A stretch of 64,000 bases of DNA, taken from the NCBI GenBank assembly GCA_017937925.1, contig JAGBCQ010000021.1, forward strand, positions 1-64,000, read 5' to 3'. Positions 25,931-35,873 of this stretch are shown in pieces. Origin of the DNA: Paraprevotella sp. (GTDB taxonomy: Bacteria > Bacteroidota > Bacteroidia > Bacteroidales > Bacteroidaceae). Every line of letters begins with the position of its first letter. Position 1 is the first letter of the stretch. The notes under the pieces were generated by a model that was given only the letters and a program-made list of their open reading frames with translations, had not been told where the DNA came from and did not search any database. The position numbers and the translations under genes are program-made.

Positions 25931-25933
25931 GAA

Positions 25934-27184
25934 ATGATTAAAAGACTGATTATATCATATTTATTGGCCCTTGTAATGATGCCTTTATTTGCACAAACAG
26001 ACATCACTGTTCACGATGACCGCACCGGGAAAGATGAAGTCATAGGGCTTCCGGAAGGCATGACCTACGAATTAGACAGTTTACTGAAAGATTGGCATAC
26101 AAAAAACTTTTTAGAGAATGACATTTCGTGTGAAAGTTCTGACGAGAATCCACAATACACGAAAGAAGACTATATTTCAAGACTTAATAGATTACCTAAC
26201 ATTATTGAAATGCCATATAATGAAGTGGTACGGCAGTTAATAGACCGATACTGTACTAAATTACGACGTTCTGTTTCATATATGTTAGGTGCTAATAATT
26301 TTTATGTTCCAATATTTGAAGAAGCATTAGAAAGCTATCAAGTACCGTTGGAACTCAAATATTTGCCTATAATAGAATCGGCACTAAATCCGGGCGCAAC
26401 ATCCCGAGCAGGAGCAGCCGGTTTATGGCAGTTTATGGTTAAGACAGGAAAAATATACGGATTGGACGTTAATAGTTTGATTGACGAAAGAAGAGACCCT
26501 ATAAAATCATCGTATGCCGCAGCACATTATCTCAAGGACTTGTATCAGATTTTTAACGATTGGACTTTAGCCATCGCTGCATACAACTGTGGTCCTGCCA
26601 ATGTAAACAAAGCTATCAGACGCGCCGGAGGTAGTAAAGATTATTGGGTCATTTATCCCTATCTCCCCAAAGAGACACGAGGCTATGTTCCAGCTTTTAT
26701 TGCCGCCAATTACGTGATGAACTATTATTGCGAACACAATATTTGTCCGATGCAAACTACATTACCTCCGAGTACGGACACCATCATGATAAACAGAGAT
26801 ATCCATTTCGATCAAATCATTGCGATGTGTAATGTCAAAGAGGACGAAATCAAAGCTTTAAATCCACAGTACCGAACAGGGTTGATTCCAGGTGCGAAAC
26901 AAAGTTGTATCTTACGCTTGCCAACACATAGCATCAGTGCATTCATTGAAGCAGGTGACTCAATATATAAATATAAATCGGACGAACTTTTCACTAACCG
27001 TAAAGAAGTCAAAGTTAATCAAACAGAGACAAGAAAAGGTGGAGCAAAATATGTAACGATAAGACGAGGCGACTCGTTGTCAACAATTGCAAGACGTAAT
27101 GGCACAACCGTTGCAAAACTGAGAAAATTAAATGGATTAAAAGGCAATAATATCAGAGCCGGAAAAAGGATACGGGTCAGATAG
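25934..27184 (+). CDS. Lytic transglycosylase with LysM domain (MltD-like)
   Basis: 416 residues with a signal peptide (ending MMPLFAQ). The GH23 transglycosylase domain shows PLELKYLPIIESALNPGATS (the Glu of IIESALNP is the expected catalytic acid), AGAAGLWQFM, YAAAHYLKDL, and LAIAAYNCGPANVNKAI. A C-terminal LysM unit (TIRRGDSLSTIARRNGTTV) binds glycan strands; a degenerate one may precede it. It cleaves peptidoglycan to 1,6-anhydro products in the periplasm. It lies 3 bp after the DUF5683 gene and 21 bp before the RelA/SpoT gene. Confidence 0.93.
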   Translation: MIKRLIISYLLALVMMPLFAQTDITVHDDRTGKDEVIGLPEGMTYELDSLLKDWHTKNFLENDISCESSDENPQYTKEDYISRLNRLPNIIEMPYNEVVRQLIDRYCTKLRRSVSYMLGANNFYVPIFEEALESYQVPLELKYLPIIESALNPGATSRAGAAGLWQFMVKTGKIYGLDVNSLIDERRDPIKSSYAAAHYLKDLYQIFNDWTLAIAAYNCGPANVNKAIRRAGGSKDYWVIYPYLPKETRGYVPAFIAANYVMNYYCEHNICPMQTTLPPSTDTIMINRDIHFDQIIAMCNVKEDEIKALNPQYRTGLIPGAKQSCILRLPTHSISAFIEAGDSIYKYKSDELFTNRKEVKVNQTETRKGGAKYVTIRRGDSLSTIARRNGTTVAKLRKLNGLKGNNIRAGKRIRVR

Positions 27185-27205
27185 AATTATAATATAGAAT
27201 AGCAT

Positions 27206-29449
27206 ATGGATGATTCTACTAAGAAACTCATAGACGAGGAACAGTTAGTCAATGATGCTTTTCAGCATCTTGTTGATACTTATTTGGCTTCAAGACATCG
27301 TAAGAAAGTTGAAATCATCACGAAAGCTTTCAATTTTGCGAAACAAGCTCACAAAGGAGTTAAGCGACTTTCCGGTGAACCATATATCATGCATCCCATT
27401 GCTGTTGCACAAATAGCATGCGAAGAAATCGGTTTGGGTTCTACGTCTATTTGTGCTGCGCTTCTGCACGATGTCGTAGAAGATACGGACTATACAGTAG
27501 AAGACATTTCCAATATATTCGGGCCTAAAATTGCACAAATTGTAGATGGACTAACAAAGATTTCCGGTGGTATCTTCGGCGATAAAGCATCTGCACAAGC
27601 TGAATCTTTCAAAAAATTATTGTTGACAATGAGCGATGACATACGTGTCATCCTAATCAAGATTTCCGACCGGCTTCATAACATGAGAACATTAGGTTCA
27701 CAACAACCTAACAAGCAATATAAAATAGCAGGAGAGACCTTATATATATATGCACCTTTAGCAAACCGTTTAGGGTTAAATAAAATAAAGGAAGAATTAG
27801 AGGACCTTAGCTTCAGATATGAACATCCGGAAGAATATCAAAAGATTGTCCACCAACTCCAACAAACTCAATCTCAACGAGAAAGTGTCTTTGAAGAATT
27901 TACTCAACCTATTAGGGAAGAATTGGACCAAATGGGAATAGACTACACCATCAAGGCACGTATCAAAACGCCGTATTCCATTTGGCGTAAGATGCAAAAC
28001 AAACACATTGAATTTGAAGAGGTTTATGACATATTAGCAGTCAGAATCGTCTTTAAACCGAAAAGCATAGAAGATGAAATCAATGAATGTTTCCGCATCT
28101 ATGTCAGCGCCAGCAAAATATACAAGCCTCACCCTGAACGTTTACGCGACTGGCTTAACCATCCAAAAGCCAATGGATACCAAGCTCTTCACGTGACACT
28201 TATGAGCAAATCCGGACAATGGATCGAAGTTCAAATTCGTTCCACTCGAATGAACGAAATGGCTGAGCAAGGATTTGCGGCACATTGGAAATACAAAGAA
28301 GGAGGAAAGACCACTGCCGATAGTGAAGATGAACTAGAAAAGTGGCTTCACACTATTAAGGAGATATTGGACGACCCTCAACCAAATGCTTTGGACTTCC
28401 TTGATGCTATCAAACTAAACCTTTATGCATCCGAAATTTTCGTTGTTACTCCTAAAGGCGAGTTTAAAACAATGCCGGCAGATTGTACCGCTTTGGATTT
28501 TGCATTCAGCATCCACACTTTTTTAGGTAGTCACTGCATTGGAGCAAAAGTAAATCATAAATTAGTACCACTCAGTCATAAATTGCAAAGCGGTGACCAA
28601 GTGGAGATTCTTACTTCCAAGACCCAACGAGTGCAAAAGGAATGGATAAATTTCGCGACCACAGCTAAGGCGAAAGGAAAAATTCAGGCCATTATTCGTA
28701 GAGAAGAAAGAGAGCAACAAAAGGCAGGTGAAGAAATGCTTCTCGACTTCTTTGAAAAAGCAGAGATAGAACCCAATAGTATCAATATCGACAAACTCTG
28801 CGACTTGCACCACATCAAATACAGGGAAGAACTTTTCCAAGCTATAGGATGCAAAAACATCATATTAGGCAATGCCGACTTGAATGTGTTACAAAACAAA
28901 TCATCAAAGAATAGCAGCTGGACCAATTTCCTACCTTTCCTAAAGAAGAAAGACACATCTTCAAAGGAGGAGAAAGAAGAATCACAGCCTAAAATTGACC
29001 GTAAGAAGATTTTAGTTCTCAACGAAGAAAATATTAAGAACTATAAAATCGAAACTTGCTGCCACCCCATCCCCGGCGATGATGTGTTAGGTTATATTGA
29101 CCACAGCGGTCATATTCATATACACAAACGCCAATGTCATGTTGCCGACAGACTAAAAGCAGGCGACGGCAATCATATTATAGCTGTCAATTGGGATTTA
29201 CATAAAACACTGTTCTTCCCTGCGACTATCAAAATTTGTGGTATTGACAATATCGGTATCTTACATGGAATTACAGATATATTGTCAGAAGAGATGAACA
29301 TCAACATCCACAAAGTCACCATTTCAACACAAGATGGCGTCTTTAATGGAGAGATTCAATTAAGCGTACACGACGTAGAAGATGTCAAGACCATTTGCGG
29401 GAAACTCAAGAAGATGAAAGGTATTGAAGAAGTTACCAGAATTGATTAA
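27206..29449 (+). CDS. RelA/SpoT family (p)ppGpp synthetase/hydrolase
   Basis: 747 residues with the long Rsh layout. The N-terminal HD hydrolase is intact by eye (YIMHPIAVAQI, LLHDVVEDTDYT, ISDRLHNMRTL). The synthetase follows (TPYSIWRKMQ, YDILAVRIVF, GYQALHVTLM, EVQIRSTRMNEMAEQGFAAHW). A TGS domain comes next (VVTPKGEFKTMPADCTALDFAF), then a zinc-finger-like CCHPIPGDDVLG, and a C-terminal ACT domain (GIDNIGILHGITDILSEEMN). Both activities are expected, so this is probably the main alarmone enzyme. Last but one gene of the parAB-led run. Confidence 0.95.
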   Translation: MDDSTKKLIDEEQLVNDAFQHLVDTYLASRHRKKVEIITKAFNFAKQAHKGVKRLSGEPYIMHPIAVAQIACEEIGLGSTSICAALLHDVVEDTDYTVEDISNIFGPKIAQIVDGLTKISGGIFGDKASAQAESFKKLLLTMSDDIRVILIKISDRLHNMRTLGSQQPNKQYKIAGETLYIYAPLANRLGLNKIKEELEDLSFRYEHPEEYQKIVHQLQQTQSQRESVFEEFTQPIREELDQMGIDYTIKARIKTPYSIWRKMQNKHIEFEEVYDILAVRIVFKPKSIEDEINECFRIYVSASKIYKPHPERLRDWLNHPKANGYQALHVTLMSKSGQWIEVQIRSTRMNEMAEQGFAAHWKYKEGGKTTADSEDELEKWLHTIKEILDDPQPNALDFLDAIKLNLYASEIFVVTPKGEFKTMPADCTALDFAFSIHTFLGSHCIGAKVNHKLVPLSHKLQSGDQVEILTSKTQRVQKEWINFATTAKAKGKIQAIIRREEREQQKAGEEMLLDFFEKAEIEPNSINIDKLCDLHHIKYREELFQAIGCKNIILGNADLNVLQNKSSKNSSWTNFLPFLKKKDTSSKEEKEESQPKIDRKKILVLNEENIKNYKIETCCHPIPGDDVLGYIDHSGHIHIHKRQCHVADRLKAGDGNHIIAVNWDLHKTLFFPATIKICGIDNIGILHGITDILSEEMNINIHKVTISTQDGVFNGEIQLSVHDVEDVKTICGKLKKMKGIEEVTRID

Positions 29450-29466
29450 CCTTAAACCTATATATT

Positions 29467-30276
29467 ATGAGAACTTTTGAACGATTCAACGTTATATTAC
29501 TTCTTGCGATTCTACCATTTATAGGTAACGCACAGACAGAAAATCCGCGTGGTATCTACAAAATGACCACTCTTATTGGTAAATTAGGCGAAATGAACGC
29601 CCCCTTTGATCAATACAAAATCTGCACAGATAGTGTTACACTTCATCTAATCGTTAATGGTGACAGATTTAGCATCAGGAACAACGACCATCAAATATTC
29701 AATTATACCGGACAAGAGCACAAGGACCCTGCCAATAAAAGCAGTTTGATATACGACAGCAACGAGAAACAATTCACACTGAAGTGGTGGAGCAATTTTG
29801 AGAGTGCTTTTTATCCCAAGAATGATTGGTGTTTAGAGAAATATGAATCAGGTGTATACTCTGCTATGGGTCGTATCATCATAGAATCTCTGACAAAAAA
29901 CAACGTAAAAGACAATGAAAAGCCTCTCTTTGGGACATGGCGAAACTTGGGGATTCTAGACGAATTGGGAAATACAAGGAAAAGTATATCAAAACTGATA
30001 GAACAATACCCGACAAGCAAATACGTCAATCAATTTTTAGTCTTCAACGCCAAAACCCTTGTCATTATAACACCTAATTCCGGAATGGTTATGAAAATTG
30101 GGTACGACGGAAAGAAATCTTTTAAAACCGGTAACATTACCCTAAGAGTAAAATGGTTATCCAAAAATAGAATTGCCGTTGAATATATATCCGACTATCA
30201 TAGGGATTGGAACATATTGGAGCGTGTGACAGACGACACTCCCTTGAGAAATATTGCCGGAATGTACGTTCAATAA
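29467..30276 (+). CDS. DUF4488-like secreted protein
   Basis: 269 residues starting MRTFERFNVILLLAILPFIG with cleavage expected after GNAQ. The first mature residues ENPRGIYKMTTLIGKLGE and the later LFGTWRNLGILDELGN look like two lipocalin-like 'G.Y/G.W' modules, as in DUF4488 proteins of Bacteroidales. That assignment is from memory of the family and not certain. It begins 17 bp after the RelA/SpoT gene, ends the plus-strand run, and converges with the MerR gene. Confidence 0.65.
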   Translation: MRTFERFNVILLLAILPFIGNAQTENPRGIYKMTTLIGKLGEMNAPFDQYKICTDSVTLHLIVNGDRFSIRNNDHQIFNYTGQEHKDPANKSSLIYDSNEKQFTLKWWSNFESAFYPKNDWCLEKYESGVYSAMGRIIIESLTKNNVKDNEKPLFGTWRNLGILDELGNTRKSISKLIEQYPTSKYVNQFLVFNAKTLVIITPNSGMVMKIGYDGKKSFKTGNITLRVKWLSKNRIAVEYISDYHRDWNILERVTDDTPLRNIAGMYVQ

Positions 30277-30287
30277 GAATTTTTCAA

Positions 30288-30635
30288 TTAAACCAAGCCA
30301 TCCAATTCTCTCTTTATACTCATCAGTTCGTTGCGAACGGCCTCCAATCGTCCCATAACTTCAAGGTTACGTTCTATCTCTTCTCGACTGTTCTTTAAAG
30401 CCTTACGAGCAGCGGCCAATTTCATTCCACGAACTTTAACCAAATTATAGACCAAACGGATTTGGTCTATATCCGCTTGTGAATATTGACGAATGTTACG
30501 ACCTGATTTCTTCGGAGAGATAGTAGGAAATTCCTTTTCCCAATACCGCAACAAAGTTTCCGATAAGCCGAACATTTCAGCTACCTCACTAATGGAATAA
30601 TAAAGTTTCAAATCCTTGTTGAGATTCAGTGCCAT
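30288..30635 (-). CDS. MerR family transcriptional regulator
   Basis: 115 residues from the ATG at 30635 (MALNLNKDLKLYYSISEVAEMF). An ATG at 30668 in frame would leave almost no leader after the -7 box at 30676-30683. The N-terminal winged helix shows YYSISEVAEMFGLSETLLRYWEKEFP, and SGRNIRQYSQADIDQI is the wing. The rest is a short coiled coil with no cysteine metal site or ligand domain. This compact form is common in Bacteroidota; targets unknown. It is divergent from alaS with interleaved promoters. Confidence 0.85.
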   Translation of the reverse strand: MALNLNKDLKLYYSISEVAEMFGLSETLLRYWEKEFPTISPKKSGRNIRQYSQADIDQIRLVYNLVKVRGMKLAAARKALKNSREEIERNLEVMGRLEAVRNELMSIKRELDGLV

Positions 30636-30672
30636 ATTTCTAACCTTTAACCGTTCGATTTCAGTCAATTCC

Positions 30673-30703
30673 TTGCAAAAATAGGTAAAACAAGTTATCT
30701 TTG
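30673..30703 (+). promoter_or_regulatory. Promoter of alaS
   Basis: TTG at 30673-30675, a 20-base spacer, TATCTTTG at 30696-30703. It interleaves with the divergent merR-type promoter. Confidence 0.75.
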
Positions 30704-30707
30704 CAAA
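30676..30707 (-). promoter_or_regulatory. Promoter of the MerR-family gene
   Basis: Minus strand: TTTG (30707-30704), 20-base spacer, TATTTTTG (30683-30676). Its -33 abuts the alaS -7 box and its -7 abuts the alaS -33, so both polymerases use the same 35 bp. Confidence 0.7.
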
Positions 30708-30746
30708 ACTTTTTCAATAAATAGTAACGTATTAACTCAAACAAAT

Positions 30747-33365
30747 ATGACAGCAAACGAAATCCGTGACTCATTTGTCAAATTCTTCGAGTCCAAAGGG
30801 CATCTTATTGTACCCTCTGCCCCTATGGTCATCAAAGACGACCCAACTTTGATGTTTACCAATGCCGGAATGAACCAATTTAAAGACATTATATTAGGCA
30901 ACCGCCCGGCTGTTAGTAAACGATGCACTGACTCCCAAAAGTGTCTGCGTGTTAGTGGTAAACACAATGACCTTGAAGAGGTTGGACATGACACCTACCA
31001 CCACACAATGTTCGAGATGTTAGGCAACTGGAGTTTTGGCGATTATTTCAAGAAAGAAGCTATTGAATGGGCATGGGAATACCTCGTTGATGTTTTGAAA
31101 ATAGACAAGCGCAACCTTTACGCAACTGTTTTTGAAGGCTCTCCCGAAGAAGGTTTGGAACGTGACAACGAAGCTGCCGAATATTGGGAAAAATATTTGC
31201 CAAAAGACCATATCATCAACGGCAACAAGCATGACAACTTCTGGGAAATGGGCGCTACCGGTCCTTGCGGTCCATGCTCTGAAATCCACATAGACCTCAG
31301 ACCGGAGGAAGAAAAAGCCAAAGTACCCGGAAGTGAATTGGTCAACAAGGACAATCCGTTAGTTATTGAGATTTGGAATCTAGTGTTCATGCAATATAAC
31401 CGTAAAGCAGACCAATCATTAGAGTCGCTACCGGCAAAAGTTATTGATACTGGTATGGGCTTTGAACGTCTATGTTCCGTAATGCAAGGCAAGCGTTCCA
31501 ATTATGACACCGACGTTTTCCAACCTATTATTAAGGTAATAGGCGATTTGTCCGGTTGCAAATATGGTGAGGATTCTAAGAAGGACGTTGCCATGAGAGT
31601 TGTTGCCGACCACCTACGTACCATTGCCTTCTCAATAGCCGACGGACAATTGCCGGGCAATGCTAAAGCCGGTTATGTCATTCGTCGCATCCTTCGTCGC
31701 GCAGTTCGATATGCCTACACTTTCCTCGGACAGAAAGAGGCATTTATGTATAAACTTCTTCCTGTACTCGTTCAAGAGATGGGACAATCATATCCTGAAC
31801 TTGAAGCGCAAAAAGTTCTCATTTCAAAAGTTATGAAAGAGGAAGAGGATTCATTCCTCCGTACTTTAGAGACCGGTATCCGTATGCTCGATCGCGTCAT
31901 GAGCGAGACCAAAGCTGCAGGTTCAAATACCATCAATGGCGTAGAAGCCTTCACCTTGTTCGATACTTATGGTTTCCCTCTCGACTTGACGGAACTTATC
32001 TGTCGCGAGAATGGCATGAGCGTAGATCAAGAAGCATTCAACATTGAGATGCAGAAACAAAAAGAACGCGCACGCAATGCAGCCGCTATTGAAACCGGCG
32101 ACTGGGTTGTGTTAGCTGAAGGAGAATGTGAGTTCAAGGGTTGGGACTACACCGAATACGAATGTCGTATATTGCGTTACCGTCAAGTAACACAAAAGAA
32201 ACAAACTTTCTATCAAATTGTTCTTGACAACACGCCTTTCTATGCTGAAATGGGAGGACAAGTCGGCGATTCAGGTGTCATCTGCTCTGAATTTGAAACC
32301 ATAGAAATTATTGACACAAAGAGAGAGAACAATTTACCTGTACATATCGCAAAGAAACTTCCCGAACATCCGGAAGCGGCTTTCATGGCATGTGTTGACA
32401 CGGATCGTCGTAGAGCGAGCGAAGCCAACCACACTTGTACTCACTTGATAGACCAAGCCTTGCGCACAGTGTTGGGAGAACACGTTGAACAAAAAGGTTC
32501 ATTGGTAACACCTGATTACCTTCGTTTCGACTTCTCACATTTCCAAAAGGTAACGGACGAGCAATTGCGCGAAGTTGAACGTATGGTGAACGCTAAAATC
32601 CGTGAAAACATCCCATTGCAAGACCACCGTGATATGCCAATCGAGAAAGCTAAGGAATTGGGGGCTATCGCTCTCTTCGGTGAGAAATATGGCGATAAGG
32701 TACGCGTAGTACAATTTGCCGATAGCGTAGAGTTCTGCGGAGGATGTCATGCAAAATCAACCGGCCAAATCGGTATTGTCAAGATTATGGCAGAAAGTTC
32801 AGTTGCGGCAGGTATCCGTCGTATTGAGGCCATCACCGGCGAAAAGGTTGAAGAATGGTTGTACAGAATGCAAGACTTGACAACCGATTTAAAAGCCTTG
32901 TTCAACAATGCACCAGACGTCAAAGTGGCCATACAAAAAGCCATTGAAGAAAATGGCAACCTCAAGAAGCAATTGGAGGAAACCATCCGAGAAAAAGCCA
33001 ATATCGTCAAGGAGGAAATCATAGAGGAAGCTCAACTAGTTAATGGCGTAACCGTTTACCGTCGCAAGTTACCAATGATGCCACCTGAATTTGTTAAGGA
33101 CATGGCATTCCAACTTCGCAACTTGGAGAGCGACACTTTAGTTGTCTTAGGTAGTTTCTACGATAGCAAACCAATGTTGACTGTTGCAGCGTCAGATAAC
33201 ATGGTAAAAGAACACGGCATGAACGTTGGTAAACTCATTCGCGAAGCTGCCAAATTGATTCAAGGTGGTGGCGGTGGACAACCTCATTTCGCAACTGCCG
33301 GTGGAAAGAACACCGACGGTTTGGATGCTGCCATTGACAAATTCATTGAATTAGCAGAATTATAA
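30747..33365 (+). CDS. alaS: Alanine--tRNA ligase
   Basis: 872 residues, the full class II alanyl-tRNA synthetase. The N-terminal catalytic core starts [21 protein letters not shown] and contains [13 protein letters not shown] and [21 protein letters not shown]. The editing domain has the zinc motifs HTCTH (about 560) and [10 protein letters not shown] (about 665), which clear Ser- and Gly-tRNA-Ala. The C-Ala domain ends with [16 protein letters not shown]. All parts are present. Single-gene unit with its own promoter and a strong terminator at 33390-33420. Confidence 0.97.
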   Translation: MTANEIRDSFVKFFESKGHLIVPSAPMVIKDDPTLMFTNAGMNQFKDIILGNRPAVSKRCTDSQKCLRVSGKHNDLEEVGHDTYHHTMFEMLGNWSFGDYFKKEAIEWAWEYLVDVLKIDKRNLYATVFEGSPEEGLERDNEAAEYWEKYLPKDHIINGNKHDNFWEMGATGPCGPCSEIHIDLRPEEEKAKVPGSELVNKDNPLVIEIWNLVFMQYNRKADQSLESLPAKVIDTGMGFERLCSVMQGKRSNYDTDVFQPIIKVIGDLSGCKYGEDSKKDVAMRVVADHLRTIAFSIADGQLPGNAKAGYVIRRILRRAVRYAYTFLGQKEAFMYKLLPVLVQEMGQSYPELEAQKVLISKVMKEEEDSFLRTLETGIRMLDRVMSETKAAGSNTINGVEAFTLFDTYGFPLDLTELICRENGMSVDQEAFNIEMQKQKERARNAAAIETGDWVVLAEGECEFKGWDYTEYECRILRYRQVTQKKQTFYQIVLDNTPFYAEMGGQVGDSGVICSEFETIEIIDTKRENNLPVHIAKKLPEHPEAAFMACVDTDRRRASEANHTCTHLIDQALRTVLGEHVEQKGSLVTPDYLRFDFSHFQKVTDEQLREVERMVNAKIRENIPLQDHRDMPIEKAKELGAIALFGEKYGDKVRVVQFADSVEFCGGCHAKSTGQIGIVKIMAESSVAAGIRRIEAITGEKVEEWLYRMQDLTTDLKALFNNAPDVKVAIQKAIEENGNLKKQLEETIREKANIVKEEIIEEAQLVNGVTVYRRKLPMMPPEFVKDMAFQLRNLESDTLVVLGSFYDSKPMLTVAASDNMVKEHGMNVGKLIREAAKLIQGGGGGQPHFATAGGKNTDGLDAAIDKFIELAEL

Positions 33366-33389
33366 TTCCGTATTCATATAATAAGTATA

Positions 33390-33420
33390 AGAGAGTAGCT
33401 TCGCGGTTACTCTCTTTTTT
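33390..33420 (+). terminator. Intrinsic terminator after alaS
   Basis: AGAGAGTA / TACTCTCT around a 10-base GC-rich loop, followed by TTTTT. Confidence 0.9.
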
Positions 33421-33453
33421 GTTCTTTCATTTCTTTTCTTGAAGTTTAAAGCA

Positions 33454-33461
33454 TACCTTTG
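33454..33461 (+). promoter_or_regulatory. -7 box (TACCTTTG) of the GH92 gene
   Basis: Consensus -7 box ending only four bases before the likely ATG at 33466. If used, the mRNA would be nearly leaderless. No -33 match is visible. Confidence 0.45.
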
Positions 33462-33465
33462 CGCT

Positions 33466-35745
33466 ATGTTGCGCACTCGCTTACTATACATCTTCGTCCT
33501 GATTACAGCCATTACCGGTTGCCATCAACACGCCACTGACTTGATTGGTTACATTGACACCCGAGTCGGAACAGCCCCTAACAGCCTTAAAAGTGCCGGC
33601 AAGTTCGGTAAGGGAAGCGAGGAGTTGGGACAGACATTACCGGCGGTTTTTGAGCCTAACGGTATGAACTTTTGGACTCCTCAGACACAAGATACGGAAG
33701 TTAAATGCAAAGCACCTTATTATTATCAAGACTCACTGTTTCAAGGTTTTCGCAACTCGCACTGGATTGTGGGTGGTTGCACACAGGACTACGGTTCTAT
33801 GACCCTGTTCCCCGCTACAAACGTCAACCATTGTATGCCGGAACAAAGAGCCTGCCTCTTCAACCACACTGAAGAAACTGCCACACCTTCGTACTACGCT
33901 GTCCGCTTGCAAACCTCCGGCATCAAAGCCGAAATGACTGCACGGTCGCGGAGCGCCATATTTCGTTTGACCTATCCCTCTGATTCGGCGGCATACTTGA
34001 TAGTCAATCCTAACAGCGACGAGGGCGAAGGTTACATAGAACTTGATACTCTACACAAAGAAATTCGAGGTTACAATCCGATACACCGCATCTACCAAGG
34101 CAAAGGGTTACCGGCCGGTCATAAAGGTTTTTTCGTTATCCGCTACACCGATGAATTGGAAACATTCGGCACCTATCGATACGATACCTTGTTTAACGGT
34201 CATACATCTATCGGCAATGCTCACGGCATCGGACTGTATGTCAAGTTCCGACGTTCCGACCTCAACAGTCCCATCATCATCAAAGCGGCAAGTTCATTTA
34301 CCGGTATTGACGGCGCACGAAAGAATCTGGATGCAGAAATCCCTCATTTTGATTTTACTCAAACGCACGCCGAACTAACGGATATATGGAATCGTCACCT
34401 ATCGAAGATGCAGGTTACAAGTCGTGACACCACCCTCCTCCGCAAGTTCTATGGCGCTTTTTATCGTGCCTCCTTTCTGCCTCGCACCATCAACGACGTA
34501 AATGGTTGCTATCCCACTTTTTCGTCAGGACAACCTATTGTCTGCACCACGAACGCCTCGAATCAATACGATGACTTTTCCATGTGGGACACATTCCGCG
34601 CATTACATCCTTTATTGAATATTATCTCTCCGCATAAGAACGGTGAAATGATGCAATCGCTTATTGATAAATATGAACAAGGCGGTTGGCTCCCCATCTT
34701 TCCCTGTTGGAACAGTTACACGGCTGCCATGATTGGCGACCATTGCACCGCTACCATCTGCGACGCTTATATAAAAGGTGTTCGGAATTTTGATATTCTC
34801 AAAGCGTATGAGGCAATGAGGAAGAACGCTTTTGAGACGCCCGACGATTACCACGATTACGCCAACGGCATGGGGCGACGCGCCCTAAATAGTTATCTTC
34901 ATTTCGGCTATATCCCACTTGAGGATAGCGTCAAGGAGGCATACCACAAACAAGAACAGACGTCACGCACATTGGAATATGCTTACGACGACTTCGCTTT
35001 GGCTCAAGTGGCCAAAACCCTGAACCGACAAGATGACTATGAACAACTTTCCGAACGTTCACAGAACTACCGTCACGTCATCGACCCCCAAACAGGTTAT
35101 GCCAACGGACGTTATGCCAACGGGACCTTTCACCAATCCAACAACCCGTTTATTAGAGAACCATATATCACCGAGGGCGCTCCCTGCCACTACACATGGT
35201 TTGTCCCTCACGACCCAAAAGGATTGATGCAAACAATGGGTGGCAAAGAAGTCTATACTAACAAACTTGATACGCTGTTTGAACAAAAACTTTACTGGCA
35301 TGGTAATGAACCTTGCCATCATATCGCTTATATGTACGGTTACGTTGACGAGACGTGGAAAACACAAAAGTATGTCAGGGACATTTTGGACGCCGAATAT
35401 GCAGACACCCCCGGTGGATTGTCAGGCAACGATGATGCCGGACAAATGTCGGCATGGTACATCTTCAGCAGTCTCGGTTTCTATCCGGTATGTCCGGCCG
35501 GCAATGAGTATATGATAGGTTGCCCCACCTTTGAGAAAGCCACCATCCGGTTGGAAAATGGAAAGACGTTCACCATCATCACAAAAGATGCCGACTCTGA
35601 ACATCGCTACATTCAGTCGGCTAAGCTCAACGGGGAAACTTACAATAAAAACTACATTACACATGAGGACATTATGCGTGGCGGAACGATGACTTTCGAA
35701 ATGGGCACAGAGCCCAACAAGTCATGGGGCAGATACGACCAATAG
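33466..35745 (+). CDS. GH92 family alpha-mannosidase, lipoprotein
   Basis: 759 residues from the ATG at 33466. MLRTRLLYIFVLITAITGC is a lipoprotein signal with the lipid-bearing Cys at 19; a TTG at 33439 would add nine unlikely residues. GH92 features: YIDTRVGTAPN, MNFWTPQT near the N-terminus, NQYDDFSMWDTFRALHPL, GGWLPIFPCWNSYTAAMIGDH, and the C-terminal GLSGNDDAGQMSAWYIFSSLGFYPVCP. Family enzymes are Ca2+-dependent exo-alpha-mannosidases acting on N-glycans and yeast mannan. Likely on the outer membrane. No susC/susD pair flanks it. Confidence 0.93.
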   Translation: MLRTRLLYIFVLITAITGCHQHATDLIGYIDTRVGTAPNSLKSAGKFGKGSEELGQTLPAVFEPNGMNFWTPQTQDTEVKCKAPYYYQDSLFQGFRNSHWIVGGCTQDYGSMTLFPATNVNHCMPEQRACLFNHTEETATPSYYAVRLQTSGIKAEMTARSRSAIFRLTYPSDSAAYLIVNPNSDEGEGYIELDTLHKEIRGYNPIHRIYQGKGLPAGHKGFFVIRYTDELETFGTYRYDTLFNGHTSIGNAHGIGLYVKFRRSDLNSPIIIKAASSFTGIDGARKNLDAEIPHFDFTQTHAELTDIWNRHLSKMQVTSRDTTLLRKFYGAFYRASFLPRTINDVNGCYPTFSSGQPIVCTTNASNQYDDFSMWDTFRALHPLLNIISPHKNGEMMQSLIDKYEQGGWLPIFPCWNSYTAAMIGDHCTATICDAYIKGVRNFDILKAYEAMRKNAFETPDDYHDYANGMGRRALNSYLHFGYIPLEDSVKEAYHKQEQTSRTLEYAYDDFALAQVAKTLNRQDDYEQLSERSQNYRHVIDPQTGYANGRYANGTFHQSNNPFIREPYITEGAPCHYTWFVPHDPKGLMQTMGGKEVYTNKLDTLFEQKLYWHGNEPCHHIAYMYGYVDETWKTQKYVRDILDAEYADTPGGLSGNDDAGQMSAWYIFSSLGFYPVCPAGNEYMIGCPTFEKATIRLENGKTFTIITKDADSEHRYIQSAKLNGETYNKNYITHEDIMRGGTMTFEMGTEPNKSWGRYDQ

Positions 35746-35837
35746 TCTGCATAACTCATTTCAATTATTACACCCTTGTTTTTGGCGCATCTTGATTAAA
35801 ACTTTCACGGTAATAGCTATTCTTTTCTGCTTTTTTC

Positions 35838-35850
35838 GTTACTTTGTAAC
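35838..35850. promoter_or_regulatory. Palindrome GTTAC-TTT-GTAAC at the GH127-like promoter
   Basis: A perfect 5-bp inverted repeat that also contains TTACTTTG, a near -7 box, 24 bases before the ATG at 35874. It could be an operator overlapping the promoter. The 128-bp gap holds nothing else I can name. Confidence 0.4.
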
Positions 35851-35873
35851 ATTAAATCATTTATGCTATTACC

